Part shown: positions 46,343 to 55,094 of the stretch, piece after piece
Position numbering within the stretch: the first letter of the stretch is position 1
Layout: each line of letters begins with the position of its first letter
NCBI GenBank assembly: GCA_019635795.1
Contig: JAHBYV010000002.1
Coordinates: forward strand, 186,001 to 250,000
Reading direction: 5' to 3'
From: Rhizobiaceae bacterium
GTDB taxonomy: Bacteria > Pseudomonadota > Alphaproteobacteria > Rhizobiales > Rhizobiaceae
Length of the DNA: 64,000 bases
Position numbers and translations under genes: made by a program
The notes under the pieces: model-generated
What the model saw: the letters and a program-made list of their open reading frames with translations, nothing else
Databases searched by the model: none
What the model was told of the DNA's origin: nothing

Positions 46343-46390
46343 GACGGTTACCTCTTGGGTCCTCCCCAAATTCCACTATCTGTCCGATGG

Positions 46391-46402
46391 ACAATATATT
46401 GT
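46391..46402. promoter_or_regulatory. Palindrome ACAATATATTGT between the GNAT gene and rirA
   Basis: A perfect 12-bp palindrome lies 48 bp upstream of the GNAT start and 152 bp upstream of the rirA start, in the AT-rich part of the gap. It could be an operator for either gene. The binding protein is unknown, and it does not match the TGA-N9-TCA RirA box or the TTTAGAA-type Irr box. Confidence 0.35.
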
Positions 46403-46554
46403 GCATTGCAACATATATATCAAGTTAAGCTGTTATGCCGTGACGCAACTGAGGAATGCAAAAGCGAGGCATCTCGCCGCGCTTTCTTGTATCGCTGCTT
46501 TCAAACGTATAGATGTTGCGAGCCGGTAATCCCATTTAATCCCCGGAGCAGGTT

Positions 46555-47016
46555 ATGCGACTTACGCGCCAGACAAATTATGCGATTCGAATCCTGATGT
46601 ACTGCGCGGCGAACGAAGGCCGGCTCAGCCGGATTCCTGAAGTTGCAGCAGCCTATTCCGTGTCTGAACTGTTTCTGTTCAAGATTCTGCAACCGCTCGT
46701 TGAGGCAAAGCTGGTGGAAACCGTGCGCGGACGCAACGGCGGCGTTCGTCTTGGCAGGCCCGCAGACCAAATTTCGCTTTTCGATGTGGTGAGGGTCACC
46801 GAGGAAAGTTTTGCGATGGCGGAGTGCTTTGAAAATGACGCCGCTGATTGTCCGCTGATAGACAGCTGCAACCTGAACTCCGCCCTGCGCGAGGCGCTTA
46901 ACGCGTTTATGACTGTGCTGATGAAGCACTCAATTGCTGATCTTGCACGTGATCGCACCAATATGCGTGCACTTCTCAATATAAGTGAGATCGCGCCTGC
47001 CCGAGTGGCAAACTAA
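46555..47016 (+). CDS. rirA: Iron-responsive Rrf2 family repressor RirA
   Basis: 153 residues. The N-terminal winged helix MRLTRQTNYAIRILMYCAAN and PEVAAAYSVSELFLFKILQ match Rrf2 regulators, and the cluster-binding cysteines C91, C99 and C105 fall in MAECFENDAADCPLIDSC, the spacing typical of RirA. RirA senses iron through an Fe-S cluster and represses iron uptake genes in Hyphomicrobiales when iron is plentiful. The ribosome binding site GGAGCAGG precedes the ATG. The window's suf operon and ferredoxin are plausible physiological partners. Confidence 0.93.
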   Translation: MRLTRQTNYAIRILMYCAANEGRLSRIPEVAAAYSVSELFLFKILQPLVEAKLVETVRGRNGGVRLGRPADQISLFDVVRVTEESFAMAECFENDAADCPLIDSCNLNSALREALNAFMTVLMKHSIADLARDRTNMRALLNISEIAPARVAN

Positions 47017-47048
47017 GGCTGACACGATCTCGAAAAAGTCAGGGCATC

Positions 47049-47849
47049 TTAAACAGTCCGTATCGTCGTTCCCCAAGGATCGAGCACAGTTTTTGCGCTT
47101 CCGGCATCTTTGCCAATAAGCTCCACCCAATCCAATCCCGTCGTTCCGGATTGCCTTGGACCGGCGCCCCGGCTCTGCCAGGCGTTGGCACCTATATGAT
47201 GGTGATAACCGCCGGTTGAGAGGAATACGGCGTCCCGGCCGTAATGCGCGACCGTGTCGAAGCCCATTTCGCTATTCCACCACTCTTCTGCGATTTTGGG
47301 GTCGCCAACACGAAGATGCACGTGACCGACGATGGAATTTTCCGGGAAACCGCTCCACCCGGCACTACCGGCTGGAATGGAGTTCAATACGCCCTCCACA
47401 TCCATCCGATAGGTGGCCATCTCCACTTCGGAGCCGTTCCACTTCCAACTGCCTCGCGGTCGGTCGGCATAAATTTCTATCCCATTGCCTTCCGGGTCTG
47501 TCAGATAAAGCGCTTCACTTACGATGTGATCTGAAGCTCCATCGACGGGAATTTGCTTTTCCATCGCATGTTTGATCCACAGCCCGAGATCAGCTCGCGT
47601 CGGTAACAGAAAAGCTGTGTGAAAAAGGCCCGCACTGCGCGGGTCTTCCTGCTTCAGCGCAGAATCGCCCTCAAGAACCAGAAGTGGGCGCTCCCCCGCT
47701 CCCAGTGCGATAGCTTCTCCATCACGGGACAGTTCTCGCAGTCCGACCACGTTCTGATAAAACTCTGAGAGTTTGCCAGGATTTCTGGCCTTCAAGCCAA
47801 CGCGCGACACGCTTTTCGGCGCATTGGCAGCAAATGGCAGGTCACTCAT
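47049..47849 (-). CDS. Two-domain VOC protein, catechol-2,3-dioxygenase-like (CatE type)
   Basis: 266 residues from the ATG at 47849 (MSDLPFAANAPKSVSR), chosen because GGAGAAAACC precedes it. Two VOC modules are visible: VGLKARNPGKLSEFYQNVVGL to DPEGNGIEIYADRPRGSW, then GHVHLRVGDPKIAEEWWNSEM to STGGYHHHIGANAWQSRGAG. Histidines and glutamates at both module edges suggest a metal site. In Bacillus such proteins (CatE, MhqO) cleave catechol or hydroquinone rings. The frame continues upstream to 48002 with SRRTLFAVSAAMAAGTVPV, a Tat-like signal, so an exported form is possible. Confidence 0.85.
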   Translation of the reverse strand: MSDLPFAANAPKSVSRVGLKARNPGKLSEFYQNVVGLRELSRDGEAIALGAGERPLLVLEGDSALKQEDPRSAGLFHTAFLLPTRADLGLWIKHAMEKQIPVDGASDHIVSEALYLTDPEGNGIEIYADRPRGSWKWNGSEVEMATYRMDVEGVLNSIPAGSAGWSGFPENSIVGHVHLRVGDPKIAEEWWNSEMGFDTVAHYGRDAVFLSTGGYHHHIGANAWQSRGAGPRQSGTTGLDWVELIGKDAGSAKTVLDPWGTTIRTV

Positions 47850-47975
47850 GGTTTTCTCCGTTCGGCTGAACACAGGTACCGTTCCAGCCGCCATAGCCGC
47901 GCTCACTGCGAACAAGGTTCGTCTTGAAATAAGCAACGGATGCCTCGATTCAACTTTCCGATGAAATGTGCAGGT

Positions 47976-48040
47976 GTTTGATCGTTCACACAAGTGGCGC
48001 AATTGCGAACACGCCGTTCAATTATTTAGAACGATCAAAC
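47976..48040. promoter_or_regulatory. Paired 12-bp inverted repeat between the VOC and hydrolase genes
   Basis: GTTTGATCGTTC (47976-47987) and its exact inverse GAACGATCAAAC (48029-48040) are separated by 41 bp in the divergent gap between the VOC gene and the RBBP9-like hydrolase gene. Placement suggests an operator for a regulator that controls both genes. No regulator gene is adjacent. Confidence 0.5.
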
Positions 48041-48077
48041 CTTGCACCGTACTGGTGTCAACGCTACATCCTAAGCC

Positions 48078-48626
48078 ATGAAAGCTAAAGATGCAGAGAT
48101 TCTTATTGTCCCCGGCTACACAAACTCAGGGCCGGACCATTGGCAAAGCCGGTGGGAGGCAAAACTTTCGACCGCGCGCCGTATCGAGCAGGCAGAGTGG
48201 TCCAAGCCAGTCAGGGATGACTGGATTGCGGAAGTGGTAAAGGGCGTTAACAGCGCGGAAAAGCCTGTGGTGCTGGTTGCGCATTCGCTCGGCGTACCCA
48301 CTGTTGTCAATGCCGTCTCGCAATTCGAAAAGCCGGTCGTGGGGGCCTTTCTCGTCGCGCCACCAGACGTTGCAAATCCGGAAATTCGGCCGAAGCATCT
48401 CATGACATTTGGACCCTATCCCCGAGATCCCTTGCCCTTCCCCTCCATTGTGATCGGGAGCAGGAACGATCCGTTCTGCACTTACGAAGTGGCAGAAGAC
48501 ATCGCTGCGGCATGGGGCTCGCTTTTCATCGACGCTGGCGAAGCCGGCCACATTAACAGCGAGTCCGGGTTCGGTCCTTGGCCGGAAGGTTCAATGGTGT
48601 TTGCCCAGTTCTTGTCCCGGCTTTAG
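48078..48626 (+). CDS. RBBP9/YdeN-type alpha/beta hydrolase
   Basis: 182 residues of the small serine hydrolase family: ILIVPGYTNSGPDHWQSRWE, the nucleophile elbow VVLVAHSLGVPTVV, acid region VIGSRNDPFCTYE and the histidine in GEAGHINSESGFGPWPEG, which is diagnostic of the RBBP9/YdeN group. The substrate is unknown. It is divergent from the VOC gene, sharing a gap with an inverted repeat, and its stop overlaps the convergent aldolase gene by 4 bp. Confidence 0.92.
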   Translation: MKAKDAEILIVPGYTNSGPDHWQSRWEAKLSTARRIEQAEWSKPVRDDWIAEVVKGVNSAEKPVVLVAHSLGVPTVVNAVSQFEKPVVGAFLVAPPDVANPEIRPKHLMTFGPYPRDPLPFPSIVIGSRNDPFCTYEVAEDIAAAWGSLFIDAGEAGHINSESGFGPWPEGSMVFAQFLSRL

Positions 48627-49396
48627 CCAGCGATCGAACTTTTTATATCGCGCAGCAGTGAGGCTGCTCCCAGCTTGAAAAGCTGACCTTCCGAGCCGGT
48701 AGCGATAAGCCGGAAACCCATGCCAGTTACCCTTCCAGTGACAGATGGGTCTATTACGTAGATTGCCGCAAACTTACCGGCTTTACGCGTGCGCTCTGCA
48801 ATCGCCGCGACTGTGTCCATCATGTCTTCAAGCGTCGAATCAACCACAGTGCCGTTGCTCCAAGCGATAGAAAAATCGGACGGGCCAACAAAAATGCCAT
48901 CTATCCCAGGCACAGCAAGAATGCCGTCCAGCGCGTCAAACGCGGTGCGCGTCTCAACCATGGCAAAGGCCAGAACACGATCATTGCTGTTTTTCAGCCA
49001 TTGTTGCTGATCTTGGTTGCCAGCTCGCGGCGCGCCAAATGTCGGCCCCCAAGAGCGCTCGCCCATCGGAGGATATTTCATTGCCGCTGCAAACCGGCGC
49101 GCATCATCTACAGAATTGATCATCGGAGCAATGACCGCATCGGCTCCGAAATCGAGTGCGCGGCTTGCCATGTCAAAACGACCCACTGGAATTCGTACCA
49201 GAACAGGCTTACCGACCTTTTGTACAGGCACTATGCTGCGCAACACGCTATCTTCATGGTGCCCGCCATGCTGCATATCTAAGGTCACTGCATCAAATGG
49301 CTGACCCGCCAGCAGTTCAACCGTCAGGCAGTCCGGCACGCCGGACCAGGCAGTGATTGTGACTTGATCGGCGGCAAGACGTTCTCTGAGGTTCAT
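48623..49396 (-). CDS. HpcH/HpaI family aldolase
   Basis: 257 residues. Family signatures are DAVTLDMQHGGHHEDSVLRS, GADAVIAPMINSVDDARRFA, PPMGERSWGPTFGAPRAG and GIDGIFVGPSDFSIAW. These class II metal-dependent aldolases split 2-oxo-4-hydroxy acids such as 4-hydroxy-2-oxoheptanedioate into pyruvate and an aldehyde. The glutamate of the metal site (VETRTAFDALDGIL) is present. It stands beside no catabolic operon, so the natural substrate is unknown. Confidence 0.93.
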   Translation of the reverse strand: MNLRERLAADQVTITAWSGVPDCLTVELLAGQPFDAVTLDMQHGGHHEDSVLRSIVPVQKVGKPVLVRIPVGRFDMASRALDFGADAVIAPMINSVDDARRFAAAMKYPPMGERSWGPTFGAPRAGNQDQQQWLKNSNDRVLAFAMVETRTAFDALDGILAVPGIDGIFVGPSDFSIAWSNGTVVDSTLEDMMDTVAAIAERTRKAGKFAAIYVIDPSVTGRVTGMGFRLIATGSEGQLFKLGAASLLRDIKSSIAG

Positions 49397-49459
49397 ATGA
49401 TTGCAGCTCCAGTGTATCGCTGCAATCTTTCGTTGAAGAGCATCAAAAAGGCAAAGAAA

Positions 49460-49482
49460 AACCGCCCGAAAAGCGGGCGGTT
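49460..49482 (-). terminator. Rho-independent terminator of the ζ-subunit gene
   Basis: A GC-rich inverted repeat (ACCGCCCG / CGGGCGGT, 5-nt loop) lies 26 bp beyond the 49508 stop. On the minus strand it is followed by a TTTTTCTTTG tail, so it ends the transcript of the ATPase inhibitor gene. Confidence 0.88.
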
Positions 49483-49507
49483 CGCATTAATGTGCCGTGG
49501 GCCGATT

Positions 49508-49828
49508 TTAGCCGTTGCGAACGTCTTCAATAGCCTTTGCCATCAACTCGTCCATCGTCCGGCGAATCTGGTGGTCGGATTGATCGACGCCAGCGGCATC
49601 AAAATCACCCTTGACCTTGCGCAGAACGTCGTCGTCGCCTGCTTCCTTCAAATCAGACATCACGACTTCTTTTGCATAGGCTTCCGCATCCGGGCCGGTT
49701 TTGCCCAGCTTTTCTGCAGCCCAAAGGCCGAGAGCCTTATTGCGGCGCGCATTGGCCTTGAAGCGAAGCTCTTCGTCCAAAGCAAACTTGCGCTCAAATC
49801 CTTCTTCGCGGTCCTTCATGCTGCTCAT
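49508..49828 (-). CDS. F1-ATPase inhibitor ζ subunit (DUF1476)
   Basis: 106 residues from the ATG at 49828 (MSSMKDREEGFERKFALDEE). The inhibitory N-terminal segment FERKFALDEELRFKANARRN and the helical bundle KALGLWAAEKLG to DELMAKAIEDVRNG match the alphaproteobacterial ζ subunit first found in Paracoccus. It blocks ATP hydrolysis by F1 in the cytoplasm, preserving ATP when the proton gradient collapses. An ATG at 49819 is a possible alternative start. It is divergent from purC. Confidence 0.9.
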   Translation of the reverse strand: MSSMKDREEGFERKFALDEELRFKANARRNKALGLWAAEKLGKTGPDAEAYAKEVVMSDLKEAGDDDVLRKVKGDFDAAGVDQSDHQIRRTMDELMAKAIEDVRNG

Positions 49829-50087
49829 GCTCAATCCCTCTGGATGTATCCCAAAACATTGCATAGATGTGGCTTGAATGTGCAAAAATCAAATGCGCGC
49901 CGCCGGGTCAAGCGCAACAATTCCTACCGATGCGCAAAAAGATGTTGGCTCATTCCGGTTGATTGGCGCATTTCTCAATTGAGACGCGGCGCTGATTAGG
50001 CTAGAGCGATGTTCAGGTTTGCAGGAAACCGGCACGCTCACGGGAGCCTTATTGGCAAGATCCCCATAAACCAGAGATTCTCAAGAG

Positions 50088-50882
50088 ATGAAATCACGCC
50101 GCCGAATTTACGAGGGCAAGGCCAAAATTCTTTATGAAGGGCCAGAGCCGGGAACGTTGATCCAGTTCTTCAAGGACGACGCTACCGCTTTCAACAAAAA
50201 GAAGCACGAAATCGTCGACGGAAAAGGCGTGATCAACAACCGCATATCAGAGCATATTTTCATGCATCTGAACCGGATGGGCATCCCGACTCACTTTATC
50301 CGTCGACTCAATATGCGTGAACAGCTCATCAAGGAAGTCGAGATCATTCCGCTCGAAGTCGTGGTGCGTAATATCGCTGCCGGTTCGCTGGCAAAGCGGT
50401 TGGGAATCGAAGAAGGCACCGTTCTGCCGCGTTCGATCATTGAATTTTACTACAAAGCCGACGCGTTGGACGACCCTATGGTCTCCGAGGAGCACATCAC
50501 CGCTTTTGGATGGGCGAGCCCGCAAGAGATCGACGACATTATGGCGCTTGCCATTCGCGTGAACGACTTTCTGTCCGGCCTGTTTCTGGGCGTTGGTATC
50601 CAGCTTGTTGACTTCAAAATGGAATGCGGACGCCTGTTTGAAGGCGACATGATGCGTATTGTGGTTGCCGATGAAATTTCTCCGGACAGCTGCCGCCTTT
50701 GGGACGTCAACACGCAGGATAAGCTCGACAAGGACAGGTTCCGCCGCGACATGGGCGGACTTGTTGAAGCCTATCAGGAAGTTGCTCGCCGACTGGGAAT
50801 CATGAACGAGAATGAGCCTCCGCGCAGCACCGGCCCCGTGCTGGTCTCGAACAATGAAGAGCCCAAGGGCACAAAGCACTGA
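50088..50882 (+). CDS. purC: SAICAR synthetase
   Basis: 264 residues. PurC motifs are [58 protein letters not shown] and [16 protein letters not shown]. It ligates aspartate to CAIR in purine synthesis. It heads the purC-purS-purQ operon; purS starts 18 bp downstream. PurB, which acts on its product, is encoded elsewhere in this window. Confidence 0.97.
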   Translation: MKSRRRIYEGKAKILYEGPEPGTLIQFFKDDATAFNKKKHEIVDGKGVINNRISEHIFMHLNRMGIPTHFIRRLNMREQLIKEVEIIPLEVVVRNIAAGSLAKRLGIEEGTVLPRSIIEFYYKADALDDPMVSEEHITAFGWASPQEIDDIMALAIRVNDFLSGLFLGVGIQLVDFKMECGRLFEGDMMRIVVADEISPDSCRLWDVNTQDKLDKDRFRRDMGGLVEAYQEVARRLGIMNENEPPRSTGPVLVSNNEEPKGTKH

Positions 50883-50900
50883 GACTGACAGGATTTAAGC

Positions 50901-51143
50901 GTGATTAAAGCTCGCATAACCGTGACGCTCAAGAACGGCGTACTCGACCCGCAGGGTAAAGCAATCGAACATGCGCTTGATGCGCTTGGCTTTGATGGTG
51001 TGGGTTCCGTTCGCCAGGGCAAAGTGTTTGATCTGCAACTTGAAGGCACCGACAAGGTGAAAGCCGAGGCGCAGATTACTGCAATGTGCGAAAAGCTGCT
51101 CGCCAACACAGTGATCGAAAACTACGCGGTGGAGATCGGATAA
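50901..51143 (+). CDS. purS: FGAM synthase subunit PurS
   Basis: 80 residues starting at a GTG ([19 protein letters not shown]). The segment [26 protein letters not shown] is the PurS signature. PurS is the small bridging subunit of the three-part FGAM synthase, joining the glutaminase PurQ with PurL. Its TAA stop overlaps the ATG of purQ at 51143. The large subunit gene purL is not found downstream. Confidence 0.95.
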   Translation: MIKARITVTLKNGVLDPQGKAIEHALDALGFDGVGSVRQGKVFDLQLEGTDKVKAEAQITAMCEKLLANTVIENYAVEIG

Positions 51144-51811
51144 TGCGCGCTGCGGTCGTCTTGCTACCAGGCCTGAACCGCGACCGCGATATGATTGCGG
51201 CGCTAACAAAGGTTTCGGGAAAGCCTCCCGTTACGGTTTGGGAAACGGATCAGAAGATTCCTGATGTCGATTTGATCGTGATTCCGGGTGGGTTTTCCTA
51301 CGGCGACTATCTGCGCTGTGGGGCTATTGCAGCACGCATGCCGGTGATGCGCGCAGTCAAGGAAAAGGCCGCGAAGGGCGTCATGGTCATGGGGGTTTGC
51401 AACGGCTTCCAGATTCTCCTTGAAGCCGGCCTGCTGCCGGGCGCGCTGATGCGGAATCAATCTCTCAAGTTCGTCTGCCGGGAAGTTAAGCTTGAAGTCG
51501 CAAATGCGAACACCGCCTTCACCAGAAACTATCAGCCCGGTCAGATAATTCGTTGCCCTGTAGCACACCACGACGGCAATTATTTCGCCGACGCTGAGAC
51601 GTTGAAGCAACTGGAAGGTGAAGGTCAGGTCGTGTTCCGCTACGCAGAGGGAACCAACCCGAATGGTTCGGTGAACGATATTGCCGGTGTTATAAGCAGT
51701 TCAGGCAATGTCCTCGGGCTCATGCCTCACCCGGAAAACCTGATTGAAGCGGCGCATGGCGGTGCAGACGGGCGAGCGCTTTTTGAAAGCGTATTGGGGA
51801 AAGCTGCATGA
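51143..51811 (+). CDS. purQ: FGAM synthase glutaminase subunit PurQ
   Basis: 222 residues from the ATG at 51143 ([17 protein letters not shown]). Class I glutaminase features are [19 protein letters not shown], the nucleophile cysteine in [20 protein letters not shown] and the His/Glu pair near [10 protein letters not shown]. It produces ammonia for PurL. It overlaps purS by one base and the downstream lipoprotein gene by ATGA. Confidence 0.97.
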   Translation: MRAAVVLLPGLNRDRDMIAALTKVSGKPPVTVWETDQKIPDVDLIVIPGGFSYGDYLRCGAIAARMPVMRAVKEKAAKGVMVMGVCNGFQILLEAGLLPGALMRNQSLKFVCREVKLEVANANTAFTRNYQPGQIIRCPVAHHDGNYFADAETLKQLEGEGQVVFRYAEGTNPNGSVNDIAGVISSSGNVLGLMPHPENLIEAAHGGADGRALFESVLGKAA

Positions 51812-52224
51812 TCAGATCTGCGGGCCGCAGCGCGCTTGTGCTGGGAATAGTTGCCGGGCTTGCTAGTCTGGTGGCCTGCCAGAAATCTTCGCAGCCAGCA
51901 AGTTCCGGCGGCAAAAGCGCGTCCCTTCAAACGATGGAGCAGGTAGCGAAATCTGCTCACAAATGCTGGTTTGCAAGCAATGATCAGCAATTCCGGTCTT
52001 ATCGCTTTGCAAACGAACTGAATTCAATGTCTGGCCAGCCACGGTTTTTACTCGTGCCTGCAAAAAACTATGGAGGCTTGCCTCTACTGGTCGTTCAGGC
52101 GCGCGGCGCATCGAGTCAGGTTGAAGTGTTCGGCCCGTTGCTGAATGAAGCGGTGGGCAGCAGGATCAACTCCGACATCGCACGCTGGTCGAGAGGTGAC
52201 AGTTCTTGCACGTCAAGCGCCTGA
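51808..52224 (+). CDS. Putative lipoprotein of unknown function
   Basis: 138 residues with a lipoprotein signal peptide ([20 protein letters not shown], lipobox LVAC). The mature part has no domain I recognise: [60 protein letters not shown], with an additional cysteine pair (KCWF and SSCTSS). It starts in an ATGA overlap with purQ. The purL gene that often follows in relatives is absent, so this lipoprotein is the last gene before rpmG. Its role may be unrelated to purine synthesis. Confidence 0.8.
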   Translation: MIRSAGRSALVLGIVAGLASLVACQKSSQPASSGGKSASLQTMEQVAKSAHKCWFASNDQQFRSYRFANELNSMSGQPRFLLVPAKNYGGLPLLVVQARGASSQVEVFGPLLNEAVGSRINSDIARWSRGDSSCTSSA

Positions 52225-52336
52225 ACCCTTGACTTTCGCGCTGGCATGAGTATGTCTCGCCCCAACTTTCCGCTTTTGGCCGAGATTTTTTCACGCAGCC
52301 GCGGACAAAGAACACTAAAGATACGGAAACAGATTC

Positions 52337-52504
52337 ATGGCCAAAGCCGCTAACATCAAGATCAAGCTGCTCTCAACCGCCGATACCGGCTATTTCTATG
52401 TGACGAGCAAGAACAGCCGCACCAAGACTGAAAAGTTCTCCTTCAAGAAGTACGACCCGATTGCGCGCAAGCACGTTGAGTTTAAGGAAACCAAGATCAA
52501 GTAA
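52337..52504 (+). CDS. rpmG: 50S ribosomal protein L33
   Basis: 55 residues beginning [19 protein letters not shown] and ending EFKETKIK, the zinc-free type of L33. A strong terminator lies 22 bp after the stop. It is a component of the large subunit near the E site. In rhizobia rpmG neighbours pleD and divK; here the divK gene is next on the right but in the opposite direction and with no pleD between. Confidence 0.95.
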   Translation: MAKAANIKIKLLSTADTGYFYVTSKNSRTKTEKFSFKKYDPIARKHVEFKETKIK

Positions 52505-52526
52505 GATTTTCGGTTTGAAGATACAG

Positions 52527-52550
52527 CGCCGCCCTTCGGGCGGCGTTTTT
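52527..52550 (+). terminator. Rho-independent terminator of rpmG
   Basis: The hairpin CGCCGCCC-TT-CGGGCGGCG is followed directly by TTTTTGTTTT, a textbook terminator 22 bp after the rpmG stop. Confidence 0.92.
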
Positions 52551-52815
52551 GTTTTCATAACAAAGATTGGCTGAGAAGCAGGTGGCCGATCGGAACTGAC
52601 AGCGGAACGAGGAGGCCACTTTCGCCAGCACCGACCGGCCAACCCCATTCGTCAGGAATTGCGGCGGACCTGAGCCATGGGGCGTGAGGAGCAACTACAC
52701 GTCGCCTCTCTCACAAGTTGATTCTTATTCAACCACCATTAGAAATCAACGATTTCTTAACCAACAAGTCCAAATTCTAATATTAACGTAAACGGATACC
52801 GTTACCATCGTCCGG
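52551..52815. other. Gene-free gap between rpmG and divK where pleD is expected
   Basis: 265 bp between convergent genes without a credible coding frame; short minus-strand frames here show no GGDEF or receiver residues. The distal half is AT-rich and holds small hairpins (AGAAATC-AAC-GATTTCT at 52741-52757; AACGG-ATA-CCGTT at 52791-52803) and two TTAAC motifs. No T-run follows the hairpins, so they are not clear terminators. Confidence 0.5.
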
Positions 52816-53187
52816 TCAACCATCCCCTAAATAAGATTTTATCGTCTCAATAAAGCGCGGAACAGAAATCGGCTTTGAAATGTAGGCTTCACAGCCGCCT
52901 TGGCGAATTCGTTCCTCATCGCCTTTCATCGCGAATGCCGTGACCGCTATAATAGGAATATGAAGCAACGCTTCATCCTCCTTCAGCCAACGGATAACAT
53001 CCAGGCCAGAAACTTCTGGCAACTGAATATCCATCAGAATCAAATCGGGGCTATGGCGGCGCGCTAGGTCGAGCGCATCCAGACCGTTGCGCGTCCGAAC
53101 GGTTTCATATCCACTCGCTTCGATCAGGTCGCGGAAGAGCTTCATATTCAGCTCATTGTCCTCGACGATCATAACCTTCTTCGGCAT
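52816..53187 (-). CDS. divK: Single-domain response regulator DivK
   Basis: 123 residues from the ATG at 53187 ([20 protein letters not shown]), exactly a receiver domain with phosphoacceptor D53 in [14 protein letters not shown], the T in [10 protein letters not shown] and K in YISKPISVP. This is the near-invariant DivK sequence. DivK couples cell polarity kinases (PleC/DivJ or PdhS) to the CtrA pathway. In relatives pleD is the next gene of the operon; here divK is followed only by a gene-free gap and the convergent rpmG. Confidence 0.96.
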   Translation of the reverse strand: MPKKVMIVEDNELNMKLFRDLIEASGYETVRTRNGLDALDLARRHSPDLILMDIQLPEVSGLDVIRWLKEDEALLHIPIIAVTAFAMKGDEERIRQGGCEAYISKPISVPRFIETIKSYLGDG

Positions 53188-53383
53188 TACAGATTTGTCC
53201 ATTGCCAGTTGTAGGAATCCATTCAAGCATAATTGAACGGTACCAAGACGCACAACCCAACCTGAAACTAGCCTCACAACCTTGATGAATAGATAAATGC
53301 TATCGCGTTGGACGCACTTTGCCAAAATTTGGTAGGGACATTCGTGAATACACTCTGCGATTCCTTAAATTGGCGAGGCCAAA

Positions 53384-53683
53384 TTGATCGATCAAAAGTT
53401 CTCGTCCAGCACACCCGAAGAATTGGCAATTGCTGCGCTGAGCCATATCGCCCAAGACCAGAAGCTGTTGGACCGCTTTCTGGCGATTACAGGAATCGAG
53501 GCGACGCACATCAGACAGGCCGCAGCACAACCCGGCTTTCTGGCAGGTGTCCTGCAATTCATCGCGGCCCATGAACCGACGCTTCTGTCATTCTGTGAAG
53601 CAGAATCAGTTCCGCCACAAGAAATACTCAAGGCCATGCGCGCCTTGCCACTTGGCGCTGACCATTGGGATCAATCCACCTGA
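53384..53683 (+). CDS. DUF3572 family protein
   Basis: 99 residues beginning at a TTG ([20 protein letters not shown]) with a GGCGAGG ribosome binding site. The conserved pattern [40 protein letters not shown] and [15 protein letters not shown] defines DUF3572, a small alphaproteobacterial family of unknown function. It is divergent from divK and directly upstream of dinB, an association conserved in relatives. Confidence 0.85.
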   Translation: MIDQKFSSSTPEELAIAALSHIAQDQKLLDRFLAITGIEATHIRQAAAQPGFLAGVLQFIAAHEPTLLSFCEAESVPPQEILKAMRALPLGADHWDQST

Positions 53684-53765
53684 CAAAGCTGTCAGGTGGA
53701 CGTATTACCAGTCTTGCCGCACCCCAAGCCCTGCATTATCGTCTGCTGAATTGAGTTCGGCGACG

Positions 53766-55094
53766 ATGCCTTCCACTAAACTTATCCCCGAATATGGTTT
53801 TTGCCGCGACTGTCTGAAGTCGCAGCAACGCCCCAGTTTGCGTTGCCATAAATGCGGCAGCCCACGTGTCATCCAACACCCTGAGCTCTATCGGCTGCAT
53901 TTGGCGCATGTGGATTGCGACGCCTTTTACGCTTCGGTCGAAAAGCGCGATCGACCGGAGATCAAGGACAAGCCTCTTATTATTGGCGGTGGTAAACGTG
54001 GTGTGGTTTCCACGGCCTGCTACATTGCACGAATTAAAGGTGTTCGGTCGGCGATGCCGATGTTCAAAGCTTTGGAGCTTTGTCCGGAAGCAGTCGTTTT
54101 GAAGCCGGACATGGAAAAATACGTTCGTGTCGGGCGGGAGATACGTTCAATGATGCAAGCGCTCACGCCGCTCGTTGAGCCAATCTCGATAGATGAGGCG
54201 TTCATGAATCTCTCCGGCACCGAAAGGCTGCATGGGGAGCCACCTGCGCTTGTTCTTGCTCGCTTTGCCCTGGCTGTAGAGCATCAGATCGGCGTGAGTA
54301 TTTCCGTCGGTCTATCTTATTGTAAATTTCTGGCGAAAGTTGCGTCTGACTTTCGCAAACCTCGAGGGTTTTCCGTGATCGGTGAAGCCGAGGCTGTCGA
54401 TTTTCTCAAGAGCCAACCGGTTACCCTTATCTGGGGCGTTGGTAAGATTTTCAACGCGACGCTTCAACAAGATGGCATCAAGACCATCGGACAGCTCCAG
54501 AACATGGAGTTGAGCGATCTAATTCGCCGCTATGGAACGATGGGTAATCGTCTGTACCATCTCGCAAGGGGTATAGACGCGCGACACGTTCAGCCAGACC
54601 ACGCAGCCAAAAACGTTTCTGCCGAGACAACGTTTAATTTCGATCTATCAACGAGGGACGACCTCGCCCCCGTGCTTCGGGCCCTGTCCGAGAAGGTTTC
54701 CCTGAGATTGAAGAAGGCGGGAATCGCGGGCAAAACCATTGTTCTGAAGCTGAAAAGCGCAGACTTCAAAGTGCGAACCCGTAACCGGCAGCTCTCTTCA
54801 CCGACAAGATTGGCGGACCGCATATTCGAAACCGCCCTGCCCCTTTTGGAGCGTGAACTCGATGGAACCCGCTATCGACTGTTGGGCGTGGGTGTTCACG
54901 ACCTTTCGGCGCCTGACAAGGCTGATCCGCCTGACCTGATCGATACCCGATCGACCAGACGCGCTAAGGCAGAGGAGGCAATTGATAGGCTGCGCGAGAA
55001 ATTTGGCGCCAATGCTGTCGAAACGGGATACACATTCGGCCGATCCGGTCGCTTTGAACCGCAGCAGCCATCTGACCGCGAAGAGGATTTCTAG
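53766..55094 (+). CDS. dinB: DNA polymerase IV with Cys-rich N-terminal extension
   Basis: 442 residues from the ATG at 53766 ([18 protein letters not shown]). The N-terminal ~40 residues hold CRDC and CHKCG, a probable zinc ribbon common in rhizobial DinB. The Y-family core follows: [17 protein letters not shown] with the catalytic Asp, [52 protein letters not shown], and a little-finger domain. It performs error-prone lesion bypass. The 3' end overlaps the DUF2155 gene by 4 bp in convergent orientation. Confidence 0.95.
   Translation: MPSTKLIPEYGFCRDCLKSQQRPSLRCHKCGSPRVIQHPELYRLHLAHVDCDAFYASVEKRDRPEIKDKPLIIGGGKRGVVSTACYIARIKGVRSAMPMFKALELCPEAVVLKPDMEKYVRVGREIRSMMQALTPLVEPISIDEAFMNLSGTERLHGEPPALVLARFALAVEHQIGVSISVGLSYCKFLAKVASDFRKPRGFSVIGEAEAVDFLKSQPVTLIWGVGKIFNATLQQDGIKTIGQLQNMELSDLIRRYGTMGNRLYHLARGIDARHVQPDHAAKNVSAETTFNFDLSTRDDLAPVLRALSEKVSLRLKKAGIAGKTIVLKLKSADFKVRTRNRQLSSPTRLADRIFETALPLLERELDGTRYRLLGVGVHDLSAPDKADPPDLIDTRSTRRAKAEEAIDRLREKFGANAVETGYTFGRSGRFEPQQPSDREEDF

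Noticed and set aside
49364-49999. 211-residue plus-strand frame over the ζ-subunit gene
   Set aside because: Antisense to a recognised family protein and includes its terminator hairpin.
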